A DNA stretch of 64,000 bases from Occultella kanbiaonis (GTDB lineage Bacteria > Actinomycetota > Actinomycetes > Actinomycetales > Beutenbergiaceae): positions 5,022,001 through 5,086,000 of the forward strand of contig NZ_CP046175.1 in the NCBI RefSeq assembly GCF_009708215.1. Direction: 5' to 3'. The position numbers and the translations under genes were made by a program. This document shows, piece after piece, positions 29,054-35,379 of the stretch. The notes beneath the pieces were generated by a model. That model saw nothing but the letters and a program-made list of their open reading frames with translations, was not told the origin of the DNA and ran no database searches. The stretch's first letter is position 1, and every line of letters starts with the position of its first letter.

Positions 29054-29970
29054 CGGGCGTACTTCCGTTCCGAGTCGAGGGACCGGGCGATGTGGTTGGC
29101 GGCGAGCACGGTCGCCACCACGGTCAGGCCGGGCAGCGCGGTCAGCCACCACGCCGTCGCCAGGTAGTCGCGCCCCTGGGCCACCAGGGCGCCCCACTCC
29201 GGGGTGGGCGGTTGCACGCCGAACCCGAGGAAGCTGAGCGAGGAGACGGCGAGGATGGCACCGCCGAGGTCCAGGGCGGCGAGCACGAGCACGGGCGCGG
29301 CGGAGTTCGGCAGGATGTGCCGGACGAGCACCCGCCACCGCGTCGCGCCGCCGGCGATCGCGGCCTCGACGTAGTCACTGGTCCGCACCGAGAGCACCTG
29401 CGAGCGCATGATGCGTGCGCAGGATGCGACCGACCCGACGCCGACCGCGATCGCCACGTTGATCGTGCCGAAGCCGAGCGCGGTGATCATGGCCAGCGAC
29501 AGCAGGATGCCCGGGATCGCCAGAAGCACGTCGACGAAGCGCATCAGGGCCGAGTCCGCCCACCCGCCGAAGAAGCCCGCGACCAGGCCCACCAGCGAGC
29601 CGGTGCTGAGTCCGAAGACCACCGCGAGGGCGGCCGAGGACAGCGACAGCGCGGACCCGTGGACGACCCGGGTGTAGAGGTCGCGGCCGAGCTGGTCGGT
29701 GCCGAACAGGTGCTGTCCTGACGGGGCCTGCATCCGCTCGGCCGGGACGGCCGCGTAGGGATCGCCGGAGGTGAGGACCGTGGGCCAGAGCGCCGCGACG
29801 AGAGCGACGGCCAGCACGGCGAAGGCCAGGAGCAGGCCGGGGCGCCGCACGAGCGAGCGTGCGCCGTCGCCGAGCCGGTTGGCCACGCGCCGCTCCTGCA
29901 CGCGTGCCGGTGCGCTCGTCTCGGTGGCTGCGTCCGGTAGCAGGACCGCCGTGGTGGTCGTGTCGGTCAT
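29050..29970 (-). CDS. Opp/Dpp-type ABC permease (DppC position)
   Basis: Membrane subunit of 306 aa with an N-terminal helix preceded by a basic stretch, then the five-helix BPD_transp core. The HLFGTDQLGRDLYTRVVHG segment is diagnostic for DppC-like subunits, and the EAA loop is EAAIAGGATRWRVLVRHILP. It overlaps both neighbours by four bases (ATGA on each side), so the core transporter genes are translationally coupled. Substrate class is peptide/opine/nickel by family; context argues for an organosulfur compound. Confidence 0.94.
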   Translation of the reverse strand: MTDTTTTAVLLPDAATETSAPARVQERRVANRLGDGARSLVRRPGLLLAFAVLAVALVAALWPTVLTSGDPYAAVPAERMQAPSGQHLFGTDQLGRDLYTRVVHGSALSLSSAALAVVFGLSTGSLVGLVAGFFGGWADSALMRFVDVLLAIPGILLSLAMITALGFGTINVAIAVGVGSVASCARIMRSQVLSVRTSDYVEAAIAGGATRWRVLVRHILPNSAAPVLVLAALDLGGAILAVSSLSFLGFGVQPPTPEWGALVAQGRDYLATAWWLTALPGLTVVATVLAANHIARSLDSERKYAR

Positions 29971-30962
29971 GTCGATGCTCCCTCTGGAGTCGGGATGGCG
30001 GTGGTGGCACGGCCGATCGGAGTGCGGCGGCGGGTGGTCACGACGCGTGGGTCCACGAGTGGATAGACGAGGTCCACGATCAGGTTCACGACGACGTACA
30101 CGGCGGCCGCGATCACCACGATCCCGAGCACCGTGGGCACGTCCCGGGCGCTCACGGACGTGGCGGTCAGCCGACCGAGACCGGCCCGGGAGAACACGGT
30201 CTCGGTGACCACCGAGCCGCCGAGCACACCACCGACCATCAGTCCGGCCAGGGTGAGGGTGGGCAGCGCCGCATTGCGCAACGCGTGGCGCAGGTGGACG
30301 CGCCGCCGGGATGCCCCCTTGGCCCTCGCGGTCTCGATGTAGGGCTGGCCGAGCGTGGTCTCCAGGCCCTTGTTGAGCAGTTGCGCCACCGTGGCCGCGT
30401 TCGGGATGGCGAGCGTGATCGCGGGCAGCACGATGCTCGCGAGGCCCTCGTTACCCATCGCCGGGAGGAGCCCGTACCGGAACGAGACCACCTGCAGGAG
30501 CATCAGCCCGAGCCAGAACGAGGGCACCGCCACGCCGAGCGGCGGGATCGCCGTCAACAGGCGACTCAGCCAGGCGAACCGGGTGTAGGTCGCCGCGATC
30601 GCGATCGCGGCGCCGAGGGTCACCCCGAGCGCGAGGCCCGCGAACGCGATCTGGGCCGTCTGCGGGATCGCCTCGGCGATGAGGTCGGCGACCGGGCGGT
30701 TGCTCGCATAGGACATGCCGAGGTCCCCGGTGAGCAGCCCGCCGAGCCGGTTCAGGTACTGCTGGTACAGCGGCAGGTCGAGCCCGTACTGCACCCGGAC
30801 CGCGTCGAGCTGCTCGGCGGTCAGGTTGTTCTCCCCGTCCTCACCGAGCAGCAGGGACACGGCGTCGCCCGGCAGGGCATACAGGATCAGGAACGTGATG
30901 GTGAAGGCCGCCCAGAGGACGAGAACGGCCTGCCCCACGCGGGCAAGGAGGTATCGGGGCAT
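29967..30962 (-). CDS. Opp/Dpp-type ABC permease (DppB position)
   Basis: First structural gene of the operon (331 aa). The start MPRYLLARVGQAVLVLWAAF is the standard DppB N-terminus with helix 1; the EAA loop is ETARAKGASRRRVHLRHALR. Six membrane spans are expected. Its ATG lies about 385 bases downstream of the SAM-IV type riboswitch and about 236 bases after a 36-codon open frame; the long leader between is GC-rich and shows no other gene. It overlaps the DppC start by four bases. Confidence 0.94.
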   Translation of the reverse strand: MPRYLLARVGQAVLVLWAAFTITFLILYALPGDAVSLLLGEDGENNLTAEQLDAVRVQYGLDLPLYQQYLNRLGGLLTGDLGMSYASNRPVADLIAEAIPQTAQIAFAGLALGVTLGAAIAIAATYTRFAWLSRLLTAIPPLGVAVPSFWLGLMLLQVVSFRYGLLPAMGNEGLASIVLPAITLAIPNAATVAQLLNKGLETTLGQPYIETARAKGASRRRVHLRHALRNAALPTLTLAGLMVGGVLGGSVVTETVFSRAGLGRLTATSVSARDVPTVLGIVVIAAAVYVVVNLIVDLVYPLVDPRVVTTRRRTPIGRATTAIPTPEGAST

Positions 30963-31198
30963 GGAGGGTCCATCGGTCGGCCGGCGGCGTGGCCGGGTAC
31001 CGGCGCGTAGCCGGGTCGGGTGCGGGCAGGTTCGTGCGCAGGCGCGCTCGGCGGCGCCGGGTCGGGTGGGATCGGCCAGCGGGTCCGCCGTGATGCCGGG
31101 CGGGCTCGAGGGGTGGGCTCGGCGCCGCCGGATCAGCGTCCCTGGGCGAGGTGCCGCGGGCGGGGCGAGCCCGGCCCGGTCAACTCGTCAGGATCGGG

Positions 31199-31309
31199 TC
31201 AGCGACAGCTCGGGGCAGCGGCGCGACGACGGCTGCGCACGTATGGCGCGACGACCGGCGCGGCCATCGCGCGGGTACGGCCAGGGTGCTGAGTGTCCCT
31301 GCGGTCCAT
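31199..31309 (-). CDS. 36-aa open frame directly after the riboswitch
   Basis: Short frame with a proper GAGGAG ribosome site (31316-31321) six bases before its ATG. The peptide starts MDRRDTQHPGRT, is Arg/Ala-rich and ends PSCR. I do not recognise it. Its ribosome site is the first one downstream of the SAM-binding core, so if the riboswitch works on translation this frame would be the direct target. It could be a regulatory leader peptide or a small protein; coding status is unproven. Confidence 0.4.
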   Translation of the reverse strand: MDRRDTQHPGRTRAMAAPVVAPYVRSRRRAAAPSCR

Positions 31310-31328
31310 CGGGTTCTCCTCGATTGCG

Positions 31329-31424
31329 GGTTGCGCGTCTCGCGCCGGGTCGTCACCTGGGGCACCCCCGCCAGGGTTGCCGTCCAGTCAGCCAGGGCAG
31401 TCATGACTGGAACTCGTGACCTGC
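31329..31424 (-). promoter_or_regulatory. SAM-IV type S-adenosylmethionine riboswitch
   Basis: On the minus strand the core (31421 down to 31348) starts GGTCACGAGT, closes with TGACGACC, and holds the internal blocks CGGCAACCC and GGGGTGCCCCAGGTGACG. These are the conserved core elements of the SAM-IV class, and P1 (GGTCA/TGACC with a bulge) and P2 (TCCAGTC/GACTGGA) can form. A further hairpin GCGCG-AGA-CGCGC (31345-31333) sits where the class has its distal stem. SAM binding normally lowers expression of the downstream genes, here a 36-codon frame and the Dpp/LLM operon. Assignment is from remembered consensus; a covariance-model search would settle SAM-IV against the SAM-I/IV variant. Confidence 0.85.
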
Positions 31425-31459
31425 GGACCATGCTGCCGTGGTTGAGCGGGAACGGAAAC

Positions 31460-31503
31460 GGACCCACCCGCGTGTCTCAGAGGCTGAGATGGCAGGTGGG
31501 TCC
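31460..31503 (-). terminator. Nested inverted repeat: terminator of the CMD gene or operator
   Basis: Outer arms GGACCCACC (31460-31468) and GGTGGGTCC (31495-31503) enclose inner arms TCTCAG/CTGAGA (31475-31489). On the minus strand it stands 78 bases after the CMD stop and is followed by GTTTCCGTT, so it can end that transcript and insulate the riboswitch. The inner TCTCA-N5-TGAGA also recurs in the other LLM cluster (43622), so a protein-binding role is possible as well. Confidence 0.55.
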
Positions 31504-31581
31504 GGGGGCGGCTGGTCCAGGGGCCGGGGCGGCACCGCCGGCCGGCCGGCTGGTCGATCGAGGCGCCGGCGGGTCGGGTCC

Positions 31582-32043
31582 TCAGGCGGCGTCGGCGAAC
31601 GACTCCGGCACCATCCGCGTGGTCACACCGATCCGGTTCCAGGCGTTGATCATCGTGATCAGCATGATCAGGGCGGCGAGATCCTCGTCACCGAACTGTG
31701 CCCTGGCGGCCTCCCACACGCCGTCGGCCACCCGGTCGCCCCCTTCGCTCAGCCGGGTCATCGACTCCGTCAGGTCGAGTGCGGCACGTTCGGCATCATC
31801 GAAGCACGGCGCCTCGCGCCAGGTCGCGACGGCCCAGAGCCGGTTGTCCGCGACGCCCGCCTTCTTGGCGTCGGCGCTGTGCTGGTCCACGCAGTAGGCG
31901 CATCCGTTGATCTGACTCGCGCGCACGCGCACCAGCTCCTGCAGCGGCTGGGGCAGGTCGCTCGAGCCGGCCACGGTGTCGAGCCGGACCATCGCCTTGT
32001 AGGCGGCCGAGGCCAGCTCGGAGACGATCAGTCGTGCGGTCAT
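31582..32043 (-). CDS. Carboxymuconolactone decarboxylase / AhpD-like protein
   Basis: Small helical protein (153 aa) of the CMD superfamily. The redox motif is CAYCVDQH, i.e. CxxC with the following histidine, as in AhpD-like peroxidase partners. The lone CMD domain spans about residues 15-100, and the tail WNRIGVTTRMVP is typical of the subgroup. GAAGGAG sits before ATG 32043. It is divergent from a MocR/PdxR-type regulator, a very common pairing in actinobacteria in which the regulator controls the CMD gene. The physiological oxidant or lactone substrate is unknown. Confidence 0.9.
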   Translation of the reverse strand: MTARLIVSELASAAYKAMVRLDTVAGSSDLPQPLQELVRVRASQINGCAYCVDQHSADAKKAGVADNRLWAVATWREAPCFDDAERAALDLTESMTRLSEGGDRVADGVWEAARAQFGDEDLAALIMLITMINAWNRIGVTTRMVPESFADAA

Positions 32044-32089
32044 GGGATCTCCTTCCGTCGGCGCCTCCCGATGAGGCTCCGAATGCGAC

Positions 32090-32155
32090 CGTAGGTCCGA
32101 TATTGGCTCTTGGTAAGGTCCAAGTGTCACGATCCTGATTGGGCCAATCGGAGCG
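32090..32155. promoter_or_regulatory. Divergent promoter/operator region of the CMD-MocR pair
   Basis: The gap holds several related elements: CCGATATTGG, the small inverted repeat TTGG-TAAGGT-CCAA, and the palindrome ATTGGGCCAAT. The recurrent TTGG/CCAA half-sites suit a dimeric regulator such as the MocR protein encoded on the right. I see no clean -35/-10 pair. Confidence 0.35.
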
Positions 32156-32161
32156 TCTCCC

Positions 32162-33595
32162 ATGGAACTCCACATCAGCCTCGAGGGGCACCCCACGGTC
32201 GTCGGCGCGATCTACCGTGGCGTCCTCGAGGCGATCCGGGACGGCCGGATCCCTGGCGGGCGGCGGCTGCCGCCGACGCGCCAGCTCGCCTCGGACCTCG
32301 GCGTCTCCCGTAACTCGGTGGCGGGCGCGTACGAGCGGCTGACCGCGGAGGGCTACCTCGAGGCGCGGGTCGGATCGGGGACGTATGTGCGCGCGGCACC
32401 CCCGCCGCGCACGACCGTGACACCCCGCCGCCGCGAGCCCGGGTTGCGCCCGCTGGCGGTCTGGTCCCGGATCCCGGCGGGGATGCCTCGGGTGGGATCG
32501 AACCCGCGGTTCGACTTCTCGGTCGGGATGCCCGACGGCGACCTGTTCCCGCTCGCGACCTGGCGGCGCCTGCTCTCCCGCGAACTCCGGGTGACGAACC
32601 TCGACCTGGGTCGCTACGCCGCGCCGTCGGGCGTACGACCCCTGCGGGCCGCGATCGCGCGGCACGTGGGTGCCTCCCGTGCCGTCCGTGCCGCGCCGGA
32701 CGACATCATGGTCACGAACGGCGCCCAGCAGGCGCTCGACCTGATCGGCCGGGTGATGGTCGGCCCGGGCGACGTGGTCGCCGTGGAGGAACCGGGCTAC
32801 CCGCCCGCGCGGCGCGTCTTCGAGGCACTCGGCGCCCGCGTGATCGGCGTCGGGGTGGACGGCGAGGGCCTGATGGTGGACGCACTCCCGGCCCGCGCCC
32901 GGCTGGTGTACGTGACGCCGTCGCACCAGTTCCCCCTCGGCGCGGTGATGTCGCTGGCCCGCCGGCAGGCGCTGCTGCGCTGGGCGCGGGAGGTCGGCGC
33001 GACCATCGTCGAGGACGACTACGACTCCGAGTACCGGTACGCCGCCCGTCCGCTCGACCCGTTGCAGAGCCTGGACCCGGACGGGCACACCGTGTATGTC
33101 GGCTCGTTCTCCAAGACCCTCTCCCCCGCGCTTCGACTGGGCTTCGTCGTCGCCCCGGAGGCGCTGCGCGGACCGCTCCAGATCGCCCGGTCACTGGCCG
33201 ACTGGCACGGGAACCCGATCACCGAGCTCGCCCTGGCCCGGTTCATCGAGGACGGGGAACTGGCCGCGCACCTGCGGCGGACCACCCGGGTCTACGCGGA
33301 CCGCCGGGCCGGCCTCCTGGACGCGCTCGCGGCCTGGCCACCGGGGCGGCTCGCGGTGATCCCGTCCGTGGCGGGCCTGCACGTGGCTGCGCGGCTCGGC
33401 GCCGGCGTGGATGCTCCGACGGTCGCCGCCCGGGCCCGGGCGGCCGGGATCGCGGTGCACCCGATCTCGCACTTCGCCGCCGACCCGGCCACACCGGACG
33501 GACTCGTGCTCGGCTACGGCGTGATCGACGCGGAGCGGATCGGACCTGGCCTGCAGCGGCTCGCCCGGCTCATCGACGACTCCGTCGAAGGCTGA
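32162..33595 (+). CDS. MocR/PdxR-type GntR-aminotransferase regulator
   Basis: Transcription factor of 477 aa with a GntR winged helix (residues about 10-78; PPTRQLASDLGVSRNSVAGA is the recognition region) joined to a class I aminotransferase-like domain. The PLP-binding lysine is in VGSFSKTLSPALRLGF, and the pyridine-contacting Asp is in VEDDYDSEYRY. MocR proteins use the PLP fold for sensing rather than catalysis. It is divergent from the CMD gene and probably controls it and itself. Vitamin B6 genes are not adjacent, so PdxR function is not supported. Confidence 0.93.
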   Translation: MELHISLEGHPTVVGAIYRGVLEAIRDGRIPGGRRLPPTRQLASDLGVSRNSVAGAYERLTAEGYLEARVGSGTYVRAAPPPRTTVTPRRREPGLRPLAVWSRIPAGMPRVGSNPRFDFSVGMPDGDLFPLATWRRLLSRELRVTNLDLGRYAAPSGVRPLRAAIARHVGASRAVRAAPDDIMVTNGAQQALDLIGRVMVGPGDVVAVEEPGYPPARRVFEALGARVIGVGVDGEGLMVDALPARARLVYVTPSHQFPLGAVMSLARRQALLRWAREVGATIVEDDYDSEYRYAARPLDPLQSLDPDGHTVYVGSFSKTLSPALRLGFVVAPEALRGPLQIARSLADWHGNPITELALARFIEDGELAAHLRRTTRVYADRRAGLLDALAAWPPGRLAVIPSVAGLHVAARLGAGVDAPTVAARARAAGIAVHPISHFAADPATPDGLVLGYGVIDAERIGPGLQRLARLIDDSVEG

Positions 33596-33611
33596 GGCCT
33601 GAGGCGGTCGC

Positions 33612-33885
33612 GGTGGGCTAAAGATCGAGTTCGCCACCCTCGAACTGGTCGAACACGCCGAGCCCCGCTCGACGGTGAGGACGTGGCGGCGATCCCGTTC
33701 GGGGTCGTCGTGCGCGACGACCCCGGGGTGAACGCGCCGTGGACCTGGCACATCGACCCGGCGAGCCTGGAGTTCGCCGACCAGACGATCGAGGTCTGCG
33801 AGGCATGCCCTCGCATGTCGAGGACGGGGTCGTCACCTCCGAGAACTACTGCTCCTGGTCGGCACGCATCATCGCGATCGACTGA
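33612..33885 (+). pseudogene. Frameshifted fragment of a BP74-related secreted protein gene
   Basis: Three reading-frame pieces join into one protein-like sequence. The first (from 33621) reads KIEFATLELVEHAEPR; the second (33662-33804) reads LDGEDVAAIPFGVVVRDD and continues NAPWTWHIDPASLEFADQ; the third (from 33805) gives MPSHVEDGVVTSENYCSWSA and stops at 33883-33885. The WHIDP, EFAD-TIEVC and YCSWSARI motifs resemble the C-terminal part of BP74-related proteins. At least one single-base loss (near 33803) and one earlier frameshift break it, and the N-terminal part with any signal peptide is gone. Confidence 0.6.
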
Positions 33886-33952
33886 GCCGGACGCCTCCCG
33901 CGACGTTCACGGCGACGGCGTCGATCCTGTCGCCCACCCGTGACTGCCTGCT

Positions 33953-35377
33953 CTATGCGGATCGAATGCTCCTTGCTGGAATTCCCGATGCGCCGAGCGC
34001 CTCCTCGGCGATCTTCCGCTTCAACTCGAGCGACTCACCGATCTCGGCCGCGAGCCGCGGTCGGGTGCGGATCAGCGCATCGACGGTGTGGAGCGGGAGA
34101 ACGAGAACGGTGAGGACCTCGGCCGCGACCGTGACCGCCTGGGTGCGCTCACGAGTCAGCGCGGTCTGGCCGACGAGCTCTCCCGGTTCAGCACGCCCGA
34201 CATCGATCCTGCCTCCGTCGACCTCCACGGCGAGGGTGGCGCTGCCCGAGACGACGATCAGCACCTGGTTCGGAACGACCCCTGCGGGCAGCACCACCTC
34301 GCCGGCGCCGTAGCGCTCCAGGTGCGCGGACGCCAGCACCTGCTCGCGGTCCTCGTCGCGCAGGTGCAGGGTCGGCGCCACCGTCTGGACCGCGGCGGCC
34401 AGGCGTTCCGGCGCCGTGACGGGATCCGTGTCATCGCCGTCGAGGGCGAATCCATGCCGACGTGCGGCGTACCAGAGCCAGGCGAGGTACATCGACAATG
34501 TGCGTGCTGCCTCGGAAGGGCCGGACACGGGTATCGACACGCTGAACGCGGCGGCGCCGCTGTACTCGGCACGGGCGCGCACGCCCGGGAGCCGCATCGG
34601 CAAGGCATCCGCGACCTCGACCAGCAGTGCCATGACCTCGTGGGGCGGGTCGTCCGTCGAGAACGTGATCGATGCGTGCGCCGAGTAGGGTCCGGGCGGC
34701 TCCGACAGATTCGTGAACGAGGCTCCGGACAGGGAGGAGTTCGGAACGATCTGGATCCCGGATCCGGTGTCGATGTGCACGGCGCGCCAGTTCACCTCGA
34801 CGACGCGTCCCCTGACGCTGCCGATGTCGAGCCAGTCCCCGATCTTGAAGGGCTGCTCGAACAGCAGAAGGAGGCCGGAGATGACGCCGCCGACGGCGTT
34901 CTGGAGCGCGAGGCCGATGACGATCGACCCCACACCGAGGGCTGTGAGGAGGCCGCCGACGTCGGCTCCCCACACCCACGAGAACAGCAGCGCCAGGCCG
35001 ACGACAACCAGTGCGAGGCGGGCGATCTCGACGAAGATCGTCGGGATGCGCTCGCGCCAGGAGCCGGGGGTCGCGTTGGCGAACAGCGCGACGTTGAACG
35101 ACGACAGCACGAGCAGGATGACGAGGAATCCGAACACGGTCGCCACGACCCGCACCCACACCTGGTCCGCCGGAGACTGGACCGCGAACGCCAGCAGTGC
35201 GAACAGGGCGCCGGCGGGCAGGACCCAGTTTCGCAACAGCCGGACCGGCCCCGCGAGCGGGCTGTTGCGTCGGCTCAGGGCTGCAAGAGACTCGGTGAGC
35301 AGCACGAGCAGGACGGGCACGCCGATCGCGAGAGCGATGACCCACCATGCCGACCCGTCCTGGAACGCATCCTCCAT
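33953..35377 (-). CDS. MscS-family channel with C-terminal cyclic-nucleotide-binding domain
   Basis: Membrane channel of 474 aa. Four or five hydrophobic helices come first; the pore-lining segment is GVGSIVIGLALQNAVGGVIS, followed by the MscS beta domain (FEQPFKIGDWLDIGSVRGRV). Residues about 345-455 form a cNMP-binding fold (LPAGVVPNQVLIVVSGSA, GELVGQTALTRERTQAVTV). This is the bCNG architecture; in characterised members, gating by cyclic nucleotide is often weak or absent. The start lies 2 bases after the stop of the cyclase-like gene, so both are made together. The RAEPGELVGQ-ALTRERT phosphate-binding cassette is near-canonical, suggesting ligand binding is kept. Confidence 0.9.
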   Translation of the reverse strand: MEDAFQDGSAWWVIALAIGVPVLLVLLTESLAALSRRNSPLAGPVRLLRNWVLPAGALFALLAFAVQSPADQVWVRVVATVFGFLVILLVLSSFNVALFANATPGSWRERIPTIFVEIARLALVVVGLALLFSWVWGADVGGLLTALGVGSIVIGLALQNAVGGVISGLLLLFEQPFKIGDWLDIGSVRGRVVEVNWRAVHIDTGSGIQIVPNSSLSGASFTNLSEPPGPYSAHASITFSTDDPPHEVMALLVEVADALPMRLPGVRARAEYSGAAAFSVSIPVSGPSEAARTLSMYLAWLWYAARRHGFALDGDDTDPVTAPERLAAAVQTVAPTLHLRDEDREQVLASAHLERYGAGEVVLPAGVVPNQVLIVVSGSATLAVEVDGGRIDVGRAEPGELVGQTALTRERTQAVTVAAEVLTVLVLPLHTVDALIRTRPRLAAEIGESLELKRKIAEEALGASGIPARSIRSA

Positions 35378-35379
35378 GA

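Noticed and set aside
31475-31503. TPP riboswitch suggested by a CTGAGA block
   Set aside because: The other TPP core blocks are absent, and the CTGAGA is one arm of a nested hairpin.
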